From Crossaster papposus (Eukaryota > Echinodermata > Asteroidea > Velatida > Solasteridae): 64,000 bases of DNA. The DNA is taken from the NCBI GenBank assembly GCA_037893245.1, contig JBAIAA010000119.1, positions 1,798,001 to 1,862,000 on the forward strand, given 5' to 3'. Position 1 is the first letter of the stretch; every line of letters begins with the position of its first letter. Below the pieces are notes generated by a model. It searched no databases and was not told the origin of the DNA. It saw only the letters and a list, made by a program, of their open reading frames with translations. The translations under genes and the position numbers were made by a program. This document shows positions 20,411-32,921 of this stretch, piece after piece.

Positions 20411-22365
20411 AAGTTTGTTTCAAAAACCACTCCTATAAGGTGGGGGGGGGGGGGGGGGGGGGGTAATAATAATCCGCAATGAAACCTTTAGATAGCGCTG
20501 CCACCAGGCGAAATAGTTAAGGCCTGAACCTCCGGAGTTTCGCCTCTCCGGTTTAGAGATTCTCAATAGCTGGCTTGAATCCGGGTCAAAATATAAGACG
20601 AAATTTACCAAGGGGAAAGCACTCCACGAGAGAGTGGACTTAATTAAATAAGGTTGGGAAAACAGGAATTCAGAACAAAACTGTAACCATTATTTAATTC
20701 AAAATCAGCGACTCCAATCACAGTAAAACAAATAGAATGTTGACTAAATCAGGTGCTATAAATATTTATCACCTCGAAAATTATTTACAATCCAGTCTGC
20801 ACTCCAAAGAAACTATATTTACTAATCCAGTGAGTTCCACTATTCTCGTAAGTTTATACTAGATTACTGACGACTGTGACTAGAGTATACATTAAATACT
20901 ACAATATTTAAGTATATTAATTAGGGGAGGAGATTGGGAGGAAGGGAATGGGAGGTCGCACACAGAGTAATCGAGTTGGACAGGGTATCGTTTATCCCCG
21001 TCGATCAAATCGAAGCAAGCACTAGGCCTCGTTTAAGCCTCTTTCCTACTCGACAAATTACACTTCTCGTGTTAGGCCCCTGGCCTCTTACAAATAAATC
21101 CAAGGCCCCAGGCCTTACCGATTAACTCCTCAAGAAAAAACAGACTCGTCAGCCTAACTTCATCTGACTCCTCCAGTCAGTAATCAATAAACTAGAGCTG
21201 ATGTGATGTAAAATCACAGCAATTAAACTGTCTATTTATCTGCTCCACGACTCGGGCTCCCCAAATTTGGCTCCCTAAAACTCGGCTCCCCAAAACTTGG
21301 CTCCCCAAAGCTTGGCTCCCCAAAGCTTGGCTCCCCAACTCAACTTGGCTCCCCAATATTTAGCTCCCCAATACTTGGCTCCCCAACTCAAGTCGAATTG
21401 GCTCCCTAATTAAATCAATGCAGCTTGGCTCCCCAATATTTAGCTCCCCAATACTTGGCTCCCCAACTCAAGTAGTAAGGTTGACTTACTGTCAAACTAT
21501 CTCAGCCTCAGCTCCCCAAGAAAATTCCTCCCCAAAGCGATATCAATTATTATAACCTCAGAAATCGGCAGTAAAGTCAACCAAAGAACCCAGAATGAAC
21601 CAAATTTGCCCCTTACGCTTTGAACTTCGCGCCGAATATTACACACAACTAATTAGGCCACACCCACAATTGTAAAGTTTACAGCAACGTGAATTACAAT
21701 GCCACAAATATTCCCTAAATTCTCACAATTATACAATAAAATATTAGATAAAAGGCTAGAAATTAATCTTCATAAGTTTCTGTATCCTTAAGCTGCCCTT
21801 AAATGTGAATACACTTTACACAATAAGCCAGAATGCTAATTTCCTGTAATGTTTACAGACCCTCAATAAACGTAAACAAGCCCTAAGTTCATTAAGAAAA
21901 TGCAGTGACATCACAATTATGAATATTCATTACCCAATCACTTTTCAGACGAAAGTTCAAAGTGGTCATGAAAAGTTTCCTAACTTTCCTAATCGCTTCG
22001 AAATTACCAAGTTCTCATTTAAAGAAGCTAAATAACTATTCATAACAACTTTTTAATGTATTGAATCACTTTTTAAAAGTCTCAGTCATCCACAAATAAT
22101 GTAAGAACTTTCGGCCAATGGCCAATGTTTTTACAAAATCGAATAGCCGCCATGTTGGATTTGTAAGTAAGTCTATTTTTAGCACAGTTTACACACACGT
22201 GCGGGAACACGCAGTCATGGATTTAAAATACTAAAAAAGACGTCAAGTTTGTGGAATAAAAGAGAACTAGGATTTACCAGACGGAAATGCTTGGATGCTA
22301 TTGCTAGAAGAAAAGGTGAGAATGTAGTAAGGTTTGGCTAACATAAAACTGGGTTTTGGGGGCAT
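20411..22365. other. Non-coding stretch with poly-G run and minisatellite
   Basis: No gene recognised. A 22-base G run at 20442-20463 precedes AT-rich unique sequence. Open frames here are short and lack recognisable domains. Confidence 0.5.
21243..21475. repeat. TTGGCTCCCCAA minisatellite
   Basis: About 15 irregular repeats of CTTGGCTCCCCAA, in part organised in a higher-order block (CCCCAATATTTAGCTCCCCA) that occurs twice, at about 21350 and 21430. Confidence 0.8.
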
Positions 22366-22369
22366 TTTC

Positions 22370-22510
22370 GTCACAAGAGAAACAATGGAGATGTGACTAC
22401 AACACACTTAAATGCAGAAAGAAAACAGAGAAGTTATTCCAACTCTAAAGCTAACGATTTTCAACCTATACATTCACTGCACTGAGCTCAGCAAAGGAAA
22501 CGATGTTAAA
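22370..22510 (+). repeat. Fragment of the lectin-upstream repeat
   Basis: AAACAATGGAGATGTG, CAGAGAAGTTATTC and ACGATTTTCAACCTATACAT match 32149-32260, 49502-49615 and, inverted, 53400-53520. The rest of that repeat is absent. Confidence 0.7.
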
Positions 22511-23239
22511 CATGCAGACTATGCTTCGAAAGTCTCCGCCCTGGGATCGCAAGCCTGATACACTTCATTTTGTGTGTGTATACAACTGTTTAGCAAATCG
22601 TGAGAAGTAAAGCAGCTCTTAAAAACAATACGCCTTGTACATGATTAATGATGGTATATATGGGTGAGGTATTTGTACCCTTAAGGGACGGATGCCGGAC
22701 GATTCACTCAAGATTACTATAATTTTAAGGGAAGAAGTATATAGGCGCAACATAATATAAGAGACACAGTCGGACAAGCAAAATTAGTGTCCACTGGGCT
22801 TGGTAAAAAGGTTAAAACGTGATATACGAATATAACAGAATGTACACCAGGGTTGACATTTGAACGTTGCAAAACAGACTCACAGATTTCTATTCCAATC
22901 ACATCATTTTGTGTCTGCCAGTAAAAAAAGGAAAATTAAGGTCAGAGGTCACCTAAAAGAAATGTGTTGGCTCTGAATGTATATCATTATATAATAATAG
23001 GTGCAATGCTTTTCTTTGGAACTATTGGGGCTTGGGTCATAACAAAAGGGCGTTTTGGTGAATACATAATAAAATATAGCGACAACTAAGGTTTACATAG
23101 GTTCAATTACCTCTTCATCAGACGTCAAATATAATGTCTCTACATCTGAAAATTATTTTCATTCCACAAAGCACTAACTTTGTACAAAGGTTTCGAGAGG
23201 TCAGATATGAAATGTTCCTACTGTTCCTACAATCATTTT
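22511..23239. other. Unassigned sequence between repeats
   Basis: AT-rich, with only short frames. Part of it may be the 3' flank or terminal region of piggyBac copy 2. Nothing specific is supported. Confidence 0.4.
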
Positions 23240-24464
23240 AATTGTATGAAGACATGGGGGTTGTTACAAATTGTAGCTGCGACTACAAAAAAAAATTCTT
23301 CAAAGGTCGGCCGGAGTGTTTACACATACCTGTAGTACAAGTCTGTTTCCACTTGGCTTTCGTACCACAATTGACACAGTTGCGATTTGTGCTGTCCACA
23401 CTTCTCCCAGGATATTGTAGGACTCAAAAAACGTGATTGGCAAAGTGTGCTGGACTCGAATGAAGAAGTCCCTCGATGACCTTCACCCGGAACTCCAAGC
23501 TAGTTATTTGTTTGTTTGTATCGATGCTGTTGTATATGATGATAGCGTTTACCAAACAAATGTCTAGAATGTTTGAGAAAACCCAGGCAATAATTGGGCG
23601 GCTAAATCTGACCCACCCATAAACCTATTATAATCCTGAACGACAGAAGGTTTGTGAATTTCGCAAAGTCCGGTGGGACTGTTTTTGCAGCGAATTTCTT
23701 TCGTGTCCATACTGCAGTCGCCATAATTCGTCAGAAGTGTTACACGCTTTCTATCCTGCCAAACAACGCAGAGTTGCCCGGCTTTCGAGTAAAACTGGGC
23801 GGGGGTCTCCGTTCTCTTTCCGTATGAGAAACTTCTTGGTATTTTAAATGCACTCTCAGGAATCCCTCGTGTTGTGTAGCGTACTGTTCCACGAGAACTA
23901 AATCCTAGCTGCGAAAACTTGTGAACGAGAGCCGGGCTAGTGTACCAATTATCCATAAAAACGATATGTCCTTTATGTTCACTTCTAGCCCTTTCGAGAG
24001 GTCGATGACTACTTTGCCTGATGCTAAAAGGTTACGTGGACAGTTCGTCACAGCATACGCGATTGACGGTGGGCTGATCTGGTCTGATGTGGTCTTGGAC
24101 CCGGCAAAGACCTGTCAACTACAGGTGTACCCGTATTGGGGTTCACATAATGAGAAGCGTTTTTATCAAAATTTGGCGGCCTTTCGTGGCATGTATTGTT
24201 TGAAACCCAGTCGCCGTTTAAATGTTATCATAGTTTCGTCTGGGTTTATATAATCGACGAAACAAGGGCAATATGATGTTCAGCAGGGCGCAAACTTTAG
24301 AGAGTTTGTCAGGGGTAGTCTCGTCAGCTCTATATTGTTGGCAAGGTGGGTCATGGTTGATAGATACACAGGGCTTCGCACCTTCTGACCTCGACCAGCG
24401 CATAGCATAGCTGTGTAGGCTCACAAACGGTGGTACTAGGGCCTACTGTTTAACGGATTTCTGT
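23240..24464 (-). pseudogene. piggyBac transposase, copy 2, catalytic and C-terminal parts
   Basis: Minus strand. One open stretch of 130 codons (23956-23564) begins MDNWYTSPALVHKFSQLGFS and includes SYGKRTETPAQFYSKAGQL and YNRFMGGSDLA, the region through the last catalytic aspartate. Further down, NAIIIYNSIDTNKQITSLEF and NRNCVNCGTKAKWKQTC are the conserved NAyIIY block and the C-terminal cysteine-rich domain. The frame changes between these parts and a piece near GGSD is missing. The N-terminal exon lies at 26447-26622, across an inserted segment. Confidence 0.85.
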
Positions 24465-24465
24465 T

Positions 24466-24578
24466 AAGGAGAAATGACGAAAAAGTGGGCATTCTTTGAT
24501 TCGAATGGACGAGGACGCGCAGCGTCCGAGCCCAATTTGAATCAAAGAATGTCCACCTTTTGAGTCGTTTCTCCGACT
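24466..24578. repeat. Hairpin of about 110 bp
   Basis: GGAGAAATGACGAAAAAGTG and CATTCTTTGATTCGAATG pair with the inverted CATTCTTTGATTCAAATTGG and GAGTCGTTTCTCC segments; the loop is GC-rich (GAGGACGCGCAGCGTCC). Confidence 0.75.
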
Positions 24579-24679
24579 TAAACTACGTCTCTTTTACACC
24601 CATTGTCAACATTTAAATGGAACAACAAGTGTCAATTCTTACTAATGCTTTAAAGTATGAGATGTATTAAGTCTATTTT

Positions 24680-24940
24680 TCAGCGGTACAAGCTACTAAG
24701 GAACGTGAAAGCTTTGTCCTGTCTGGTCTCCGTGTTGCGTAACCAAACAATTGAATAAAGGTTGGGTAAAATGAGGGTGTTTAAAATGCCCAGTACATTC
24801 GACATCGAAGTCATTTGATGCCATACGTTCTTGTGCGTCGGGTGTGTCTCGGCTAACTCTGCTAAAATGTCTTCCAGTGATGATACGTACATATTCTTGA
24901 GTAGGAATACGTTATATGTATACGAGATATGTTGTGTCAC
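24680..24940 (-). other. Unassigned 86-codon open frame
   Basis: It includes SSLEDILAELAETHPTHKNV and a hydrophobic LGILNTLILPNLYSIV stretch. No family recognised and no splice signals tested convincingly. It may be a decayed exon within the inserted segment. Confidence 0.2.
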
Positions 24941-25002
24941 CTCAAGAACTGACTCGCCAATTTATTTGATGGCGATTCAAACCAGTATTTTGGGACATAT
25001 TC

Positions 25003-25360
25003 GATGAGGATTTATACTCCAATGAGGATTTATACTCCAATGAGGATTTATACTCCAATGAGGATTTATACTCCAATGAGGATTTATACTCCAATGAGGA
25101 TTTATACTCCAATGAGGATTTATACTCCAATGAGGATTTATACTCCAATGAGGATTTATACTCCAATGAGGATTTATACTCCAATGAGGATTTATACTCC
25201 AATGAGGATTTATACTCCAATGAGGATTTATACTCCAATGAGGATTTATACTCCACTGAGGATTTATACTCCACTGAGGATTTTTACTCCAATGAGGATT
25301 TATACTCCAATGAGGATTTATACCCACTGAGGATTTATACTCCAATAAGGATTTATACTA
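25003..25360 (+). repeat. 18-bp minisatellite ATGAGGATTTATACTCCA
   Basis: About 20 head-to-tail units with very few changes, the last few showing ACTGAGG or AATAAGG variants. Because 18 is divisible by three, both strands stay open in several frames, giving (MRIYTP)n or (EYKSSL)n runs. These are unlikely to be proteins. Confidence 0.95.
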
Positions 25361-26010
25361 AAGCGGCAGATTCAGAGGTGAAGAAACTTCCTACACTCGT
25401 GGCTGATTTGGACCCCTTGTAACAGATCAGGAAAGGATGGAAAATAAGCAAGAAAAGGTAAAATAAACTTTTTATTCCCAACATTTGGCTTGGCTCTCAG
25501 CAGCTCATTTTGGCTTATTATTTTTAGCCCTTTTTTATGGTGTAAATAACTTGGCGTCAGTAGTCATTATTCCGTGTCGAAAGCATACCAGCCTTTTGTT
25601 AAACTCTGAACGGTTTCATTATCACATGTCAAACCAGACTCGGAACAAAACAAATTTCTGTTGGTTTTTCGGTCGTTTTTGCTACACGGGTATACGACAG
25701 GACAGCATGCGTGAGTTAGCGAATGTAAAAGTACATTTACGTGTTGTACGTATACCAGGCCTTTTAAAGTTGGGCATTAGTAGTACATTTTAGAACCTTC
25801 AAACGTTTGACATAACTGTGGCCTATCTCCGTCGAAAATTATTCCCATTTACAAGAAATCAATTTCTATTACATGTACATATTTTAAATCGCAAACCATC
25901 GCTTCGACCTTGCTAATGAAAAGGTTTATCCTCCCCATTTGTTTTCTTAGTCGTAATAAGTTCTTGGGCCATTTTCATTTTTGAATGTTTAAGAAAAACC
26001 TTGATGCAAT

Positions 26011-26268
26011 TTGTTACATGCGGGTTGGCGCATCCATTTTATTAGATTTTTGTTATTGTTGATATCCCAGGTTGTGGAAAATCTGTGCAACAAGGTTTTT
26101 GGACGAACCACTCCATACGATCGAGCATGGCAGCATCTCGCCTCTACAACAAGGGCTTCGGTGGCCAGAACCAGTGAGGACCATAGAAGAGCAGTCAGCC
26201 GGGCTGAAAACTGCATAAGGGCGTCGACACAGCAAAGAGACCTCCAAGACAACTGTTGGGAGCTCTAG
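26011..26268 (+). other. Unassigned open frame with acceptor-like start
   Basis: After ATATCCCAG the frame reads VVENLCNKVFGRTTPYDRAW to QQRDLQDNCWEL and stops. It could be a last exon carried by the insertion, but no family is recognised. The preceding AG is weakly supported. Confidence 0.2.
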
Positions 26269-26446
26269 AGAAATTGTCGACATAGCTCTTACTAAGTTGT
26301 AATAAATATATCAATAGCAATTATTTCTGTGTCCATTGAGTCGTTCTTTTACTGTTAATTCTTAAAAGAATGTACAGTTAACTGTACATTCTTTAAAATA
26401 ATCTACACTTTTCTGAATAGAGTGACGTCACAAGAGTAGTTTAAGT

Positions 26447-26622
26447 GTAACTAAGTTCACGTTGACTTGGTTTAGTAACCTCTGTAAGTTTGGCGTGTCA
26501 GATGACTTGGAGGAGGTAGCGACAAACTCTTCCAAATCATCGGATGATGAGGAAGTCTCATCAGATATATCAGAACCGCTAATCGCGAATATTTCGTCAA
26601 GAATGTCTGAAGGAATCGCCAT
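26447..26622 (-). pseudogene. piggyBac copy 2, N-terminal exon
   Basis: From ATG at 26622: MAIPSDILDEIFAISGSDIS and the acidic serine tract, as in copy 1 at 10381. The rest lies at 23240-24464. Confidence 0.7.
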
Positions 26623-26834
26623 AATGACTTGTTTTTTAGGACGTCCGCGTGGGGCCTCACCAATCAGAGGCCGATCTCCAAAGTGAGGGCGCTCTTTACA
26701 TTTCAGTTTAATGAGTACGAGTTAGGACACTGACATAAGCCTCTCGCCACTAGGAGAAATAATGCACTCAATACCTTCAATACCAGTCCCCTTTAGAAAA
26801 ATGTCATTGTATAGCGCCCTCTACTTCGGCGAAG

Positions 26835-26985
26835 AGAAAGGAATCTCATCAGAAATCTCATCAGATATATCAGAACCGCTAACCGCGAATATTTTGTCAA
26901 GAATGTCTGAAGGATCCGCCATGATGACTTGTTTTTTAGGACACGCGCGTGGGGTCTCACCAATCAGAGGCCGATCTCCAAAGGA
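26835..26985 (-). pseudogene. Extra piggyBac N-terminal fragment
   Basis: A second partial copy of the N-terminal exon (ATG at 26922) and its upstream CACGCGCGTGGGGTCTCACC block, 300 bp from the first. Probably a local duplication. Confidence 0.65.
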
Positions 26986-27110
26986 ATTATTAAGGAATTA
27001 TTTTTTTCCAAGTGAACAACGAAACTGGCAGATCAGGATTCGAACCTGCGACCTTCAGGTTACCGTACAGTACTATCCGATGCTCTATACCAACTGAGCT
27101 ATCTTGCGCC
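26986..27110 (-). repeat. tRNA-derived SINE (copy in composite II)
   Basis: Read on the minus strand it starts GGCGCAAGATAGCTCAGTTG, with A box TAGCTCAGTTGGTATAGAGC and B box GGTTCGAATCC. The anticodon arm is about nine bases too long for a normal tRNA. A short unique part and an A-rich tail follow. Related copy at 55758-55878. Confidence 0.7.
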
Positions 27111-27464
27111 CTATGTTGGCGGTCTTCCAAATTGGCAACACTCAATGAGGATACGACTTTGTAACTTATAATTCGTCAAACAGGTTCAAGTCCCGCCTTG
27201 CCAATTTCTTTGTTCAGTTTGAAATTTAGGAACTAGCTGAATGCCCCCCCCCCCCCCCCCCCCCTTTAGGGTTGTGTACAATTGGGTGTGCAGGCAAACC
27301 GGCTAATTCTCCCACGCCTATCAACCTTGCATTGGGGTGGGGGGACAATTATTTATATTTACATAATTATTCAATCTGAAATGCTTCAAAACTACGGTTC
27401 ATGCAGATGCGAGATAGACTTGTTGTCAATAGGGGGCGCTAATTACATTTTCATCAAATAAAAG
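27111..27464. other. Spacer with a 24-base C run
   Basis: Shared with 55879-56338 in copy III: ATGTTGGCGGTCTTCCAAAT, then a poly-C run at 27243-27264, then GCAGGCAAACCGGCTAA. It belongs to the same non-autonomous piggyBac unit that is better preserved at 55590-56338. Confidence 0.6.
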
Positions 27465-29129
27465 GAATAAGGGAGCAGTGGAAATGGAAGCCGATTGTAT
27501 TTGTGTGACGTAAAGTCACAATGGTAAAGAGAGTGTATGCTTTATTGTATGCTTCATTGAGTCCAAATGGCAATCGTGGGATTGATAGGGTTATACCTAC
27601 GAGTCAGATGAAGCAGTGACATGCAGTGTATTCTGCAGTGTATTCTGCAGTGTGTTGAAACTTATGAAGTCTCCTCATCTCGTTCCCAGATCCATTTTTT
27701 TAAAAGCTGATAGTCTGAAGGGCTGCATGGTCCAGTGAAAACACACTGAAAAGATGGGGAGGGTCGCGCGTTGTGGAAGCAAGAATGAAGGGAAGGGAAG
27801 GGGGAAGGAAGAGGGGTGGTAACCTCCCCTCCCCCACTTCTCCCCTTCCCCCACTTCTCCCCCTTCCCCATTTGTCCCCCTCCCCCATTTGTCCCCCTCC
27901 CCCATTTCTTCCTGCCCCCACTTCGCCCCCTCCGTAGGTGATGCGTAAGATATGAAGGACTTAATGGTAGGATAAACCATTGGTAATCGCTTAAGTTATC
28001 TTAAAAGGGTGGATTTTGGGGTGTTGTGTTTTATAGTAAATATCGTTTAACTGACTTGTCCAAAATTTTACAATTATGGATGCTGAGAAAAGCAAGAAAA
28101 ACGGCGTTCGTTTTCGACCGGCGTCAGGCAGTTGTTCTTGTTCCTTCACGATCGGGTCTACGGAGCTCGCGGGTCTACGGAGGCCAAGCAATTTGCCCGT
28201 TCCGAACAGGCACATTTTGAACTAGCACTGCACTAGTTTCAAATAAATAGAAATAACTATCATTCTAATAGAGATATCTCTATTATAAATGTCACTATTT
28301 CTGATAGGGCTATCAGAAATATAGAAATAATCATACAACTCCCAGTCAGTCATTAATACAACATTAAACATGAACGACTTTCAGATTTCAACAGTTATGA
28401 TAATTAAATTTTAACGTATTTTTATTCTAAAAGTCTGGACATGATGCTACAAATGACTGAACTGAACATTTAGTAATCGTGTACTTACAGTGGTGAAACT
28501 TCTTTATCCCTAACAGTCCTCAATCCTCCAAAATCAATATGATTTTGCACACACCTTAGTTAGGGTTAAAGATCTTGTTTATTACATAAACAAACAAAAA
28601 AGATACAAAAGCCTTACTTGGCTTGACAATATTGACCAACTTGTTATTCAAGCTTTAACGTCTCTTGATTATTATGTGCATCACGAAACTATTCAATAAC
28701 TATAAATAAATTATATCCAACTATAGAATAAGTTTGTTTCTACTCAAAGGTACACACTTACGATCAATTGCTTCTGATGCATGCTACAAATCTGATCTAG
28801 CAAGGTACATTAAAACTGACACATTGATCAGTTTTGTGAATTTGTTTATTTATTATTATCGTGCATTGATTATCAACGTGCCAACATTTAAAATACAATT
28901 AATTCAAACTGTAAATCTTTCTCTATCTTAATGATTGCTTAAAATCGTAAGTATGTGCATCACAAATATTGGTACTAAAATGTAAAGTATATTTAAGTTG
29001 CGGTTAATTGCTTTAAACCAATTTCCATTCAATTTGACATCTTGGTCACTCATTTTGAACATTGTCTCAGGAATATTCGTAAATACGGATCAAATTCTTC
29101 TAATAATTATAAGCTTATTAATAATGCGG

Positions 29130-29281
29130 AAAGGCGGCATTCAGAGATCGAATTCGTTTTATTTCAATCAATTTCTAAATTATGTTAACTAATGTGTGTT
29201 TGAATCAAGCACACATTTAATTAGCATCAGTTTGAAATTTATCTGAATTCGATCTCTGAATGCTGCCTTTGGGCAACAGCG
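29130..29281. repeat. Foldback hairpin element 3
   Basis: AAGGCGGCATTCAGAGATCG inverted as CGATCTCTGAATGCTGCCTT; loop shortened. Confidence 0.75.
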
Positions 29282-30087
29282 TAGACGAATTTGATCTGTA
29301 ATAACGAAATGAAATGTTTAAATAGATTTACCACAATTTGAAATTAATTTGTAAATGACTAAATTGGTGCATGCTACAAATCTGATCTAGCAAGGTACAT
29401 TAACAATGACACATTGATCAGCTCAGTGAAAAACTAAAAATACCCTTGCTAATAATAATTATTAAGAGTAATATCCATCTTCAAGTTTTCAAAATAATGC
29501 CGGTCGTATCACATACGAACACGCCTTTCCACTCATACAACAATTACATTAGTTTAATACTAGTTACACAACGCATCAACTTGAAAACATCCGTTTTCAT
29601 GCACAAAGCCCTGCAAAACACATTGCCGAAAATCCTGAAGTACATAATAAGATCTAACAGTAACTGAAGAGTTCCCCGCATATTCAAGAGAGCAGGGGAC
29701 GGGGCCTTCTCAGTGTCTGGTCCTCGATGCTAGAATTCCTTACTCAACATCCGCAACTTCTGGAGTTGTCCTTACCCGCGCATTTTGTAACTATGCGTTA
29801 TATATACGCGTTATAAATCGTATTATATATCTTTTACCATTAATAACGTGCACACATTTAAAATACAATTAATTAAAACTGTGAATCTTTCTCTTGCTAA
29901 ATGATTGCTTAAAATTGTTAGTATGTGCATTAAAAAATATTCGTGCTCAAATGTAAAGCCTAATTAAGTTGCGGTGAAATTGATTTAAACCAACTTCCAT
30001 TCAATTTCCATTGGTTACTCATTTCAAACAGTTTCTCAGAAATATTTGTCAATTCAGATCAAATTATTATAATACGCTTAATGCGGA

Positions 30088-30259
30088 AAGGCAGCATTCA
30101 GTAATCGAATTCGTCTTATATCAGTCAATTTTAAATTTACGTTAATTAAACTAGTCTGGTGTGTGTTTGAGTCAAGCACACATCGGACTAGTTTAATTAG
30201 CATAAGTCTTAAATTAACTGATATAAGACAAATTCGATCTCTGAATGCTGCCTTTGGGC
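30088..30259. repeat. Foldback hairpin element 4
   Basis: Same stem as element 2, with the ACTAGTCTGGTGTGTGTTTG / CAAGCACACATCGGACTAGT inner stem intact. Confidence 0.8.
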
Positions 30260-30615
30260 AACATCGTAGACGAATTTGATCTCTAATGACAAAGTAAAAT
30301 GTATAAATAGATTGACCAAATTTGGAAATTAAATGTAAATGACTAAATTGGTTTGGTAGAAGCGTGTGAAAGCGTGGTACCTTTTTAAGTGCATGTGTAT
30401 ACAAATTATTCTCCATGTAGCCTTACGGTGTTTTTTTGTGTTATTCAAAATGCAATGCAACAGATTAGTTAAATGGGTTAAAAGATACATTTTATTTCTT
30501 TATATTGGCACTTCTAAAGCAGTTTTAGATTCCTTCTAAGTTTTCCTTTTCTTAGTTTTTATATGCCTGTAATATTCCTAAGAAACAGTGATGTCATCTG
30601 GGAGTGAGACTTGCT

Positions 30616-31805
30616 TTAATAATTGCGAGTTGCTCTCGTTATTTGGATGAACCAATAAATGAGCTTGATATTAACAAACGCGGTGACTGTGAATGTAAAG
30701 CAGCCGTGCATAACGCTTTGTATAAAATTCGATACATTTAATTATTTAGGTGGCCTGCCCGTCATATTTCACTCCTTTCCCTGTTCAAGTTGAGTATTCA
30801 ACAAACCTTTGTGAAAATGAACTGAGGTAGAGCCTGACAGTTGACTGGTGGCGTGCTTCTGGACCCCTCGACTAAAATATCGTTTTCTAGAATTATTTTT
30901 GGTACAATGATTTTTCATTAAAATCACCCCTGAAAAATTGCTGCTAGCACTATTATGTGACCGCATCCCTCGAAAGGGTCTCAAGGACAGGTTGTTAGGT
31001 ATTTGCTCTATCACTCAGGTTGACACCTTATAATGTACAGTTGTTATTTGGGTGAAAGGGTTGACCGCTTCCCTTAATTTCTCTAGTGTATGACACTGTT
31101 AAAAGGTGTATTTACTCAAAAGTAATTAAGGCGACTGTGGTTGGGCCACATTATGGAAACTAAACAATTGCATGACGTGGAAGAGAAATATCGTACCAAA
31201 ACTTGAACTATCACTTTCGAAAATCTAAAATACATGTCGACTCGTGGAATCGAAGCACTCGTACAAAGAGGACAATTAAATATTTTTGTGGCGGTCATTG
31301 GATAAAAACTTATATAAGAGGTCAAAAATGTCTTTTGGGACACAATGTTTCTTTCTCATAATCTTGAAGGACATATTTTCATTGACCGTTGATTGTTGAA
31401 AGAGTGCAGGAGCGGATCCAGGATTGTTTTAGACGGGGGTCACACCCACAACTGTAAGATGAGAGCGCGAAGCTCGTATTAAGTAGATGAAGGTTCAAAG
31501 AATTACATCGACAAGCAAACAGTTTTTCCCCATTGAATTATTTTAAAGTAAAAAATGATTGTAGGCATCTAGCAAAATGATTGTGCTAGATATCTGTATT
31601 TGTTCCGAAAAATCAAATTTCATAATTCAGGACGGCGATCGCGAAGGAGAAAAAAACAGAACATTATAAATAAGAACCACTGCCGACGCCGGTTGAAAAA
31701 TAAATTACAACACCCCCCCCCCCCCCCCGCCCCACCCCAATTCATCAATTCATGATAATTCAAGCAATTACCAATGGTGCATGCTACCTTTAAATTATTA
31801 TTAAT
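30616..31805. other. Flank with a diverged lectin-upstream fragment
   Basis: Positions 30670-30830 match 31806-31970 with many changes (ACGCGGTGACTGTGAATGTA, CAACAAACCTTTGTGAAAAT). The remainder holds a poly-C run near 31711 and short frames without domains. Confidence 0.5.
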
Positions 31806-31979
31806 AGAGGTGTAAACGAACGCGGTGACCGTGAATTTAAAGTAGCCATGCCTATAACGCTTTGTGTACAAAATCGATAAATTTAATTACGTCGCCTGCC
31901 TGTCTTATTTTAACAGTCCTTTTCCCTGTCCAAGTTTAGTTTTCAACAAACCTCTGTGAAAATTAACTGAGGTAATATA

Positions 31980-32880
31980 TCTACAGTGGCATTGTGTAAA
32001 GTAATTATAATAAAGGAAACATTGTTTACGATATTCAAGAACGAATTGGCTTTGGTTAATTGTGAACGTGGACTTTATGGGAAGTCTGATTCGACAGTGT
32101 AAGGTACGAGAACGAATTGGAAAATATTATCACTGATCAACAAGACAAACAATGGAGATGTGGCAACAAACTTCAATGCGGAACGAAAACACAGAAGTTA
32201 TTCGAACTCTAAAGCCAACGATTTTCAACCTATACATTTCACTTCACTGAGCACAGCAAAGGGAACCACGATATAGCGTATATACGTCCACCGCGTCAAC
32301 GAAGCATGATTGGCAACGTCGACGTATATATTAACGTCCACCGCGTGTATGCCATACATGTCAGTCGTGTATACCCGTCCTCCGCAGCGCTAGCGGGTAA
32401 CTTTTTGCGTAAATACACAACCGCAACAAACAAGGACACTTTTGCGTACATACACGACCCCGCGTAATTAATCTGCTGTGCCTGACGGATTAACGCGTCA
32501 TCCGTGGATAGTAAACAATTTGTGTCAGGCCTTGCTCGGGACGTGTTTATTCGTCATCCGTTTTGAAACTCTGAAAATCCATGGTACACCATGTTCCGCG
32601 GGAAATTTCTTTTTAGAAAACCAGGAACACAAAAAACTAAGACAAAACCAAAGGGTGGTAGTACGAGCAGAATGGTCATTGGTGACCGTGATGAGGTGGC
32701 GCAAATTACCTTATATATGTAGTGACAATTCACCCGCGAGGATGCGACTTTAAGCAAGTGCACGAGATTTAGTCTTTCATTCATAAAGCTGTCTGACCAA
32801 AGTGGTGTGTGAACGCAGGACGGGCTTCTGGCTTAAATACCACAATTATAGACTGAGAATTACCGCCATTTGTCTGACGT
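31980..32880. promoter_or_regulatory. 5' flank of the lectin gene, amplified elsewhere
   Basis: This 0.9-kb upstream sequence recurs without a lectin at 49345-49985 and in part at 22370-22510. It has CACGTCCACCGCG-type GC-rich repeats and a TTTGCAG acceptor-like site just before the lectin ATG. Promoter function is inferred only from position. Confidence 0.35.
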
Positions 32881-32921
32881 AATACTTCTAAACATTCCAA
32901 TTTACTTCCCGGCTTTTGCAG

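Larger units (their letters stand above)
24465..26446. mobile_element. 2-kb insertion in piggyBac copy 2, type unknown
   Basis: In piggyBac copy 1 the sequence GGATTTCTGT/GTAACTAAG is continuous (10190-10210). In copy 2 these halves are separated by 1.98 kb. The insert has TTAA near both junctions, a hairpin at the left, an 18-bp minisatellite and two unassigned open frames. No terminal repeat pair could be fixed. Confidence 0.55.
27465..30615. repeat. Composite long repeat, copy II (unbroken)
   Basis: Contiguous version of the repeat found split at 10540-12680/19325-20410. It has the pyrimidine tract (27825-27935), the short MDAEKSKKNG frame, and two consecutive AT-rich units of about 1 kb, each with a foldback hairpin. 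It gives the reference for the empty site of element R at 29515-29525. Confidence 0.85.

Noticed and set aside
22149-22165. Start codon in ideal context (GCCGCCATG) followed by GTAAGT
   Set aside because: Only four codons precede the donor and no partner exon with a recognisable product was found.
20640-22300. Possible LTR element
   Set aside because: No paired direct repeats, primer-binding site or coding domain were seen.
24942-25345. Three overlapping repetitive proteins (MRIYTP, EYKSS, SINPHW repeats)
   Set aside because: Produced by an 18-bp minisatellite, which stays open in multiple frames on both strands.
25003-25360. CRISPR array
   Set aside because: The units are contiguous with no spacers and the DNA is eukaryotic; it is a minisatellite.
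26986-27110. A functional tRNA gene
   Set aside because: A and B boxes are good but the anticodon arm is too long, and a related copy with an A-rich tail occurs at 55758, so SINE is the better call.
30078-30416. 112-codon minus-strand frame, with relatives at 19841 and 60327
   Set aside because: It is read through a foldback hairpin and AT-rich repeat; composition and repetition explain it.
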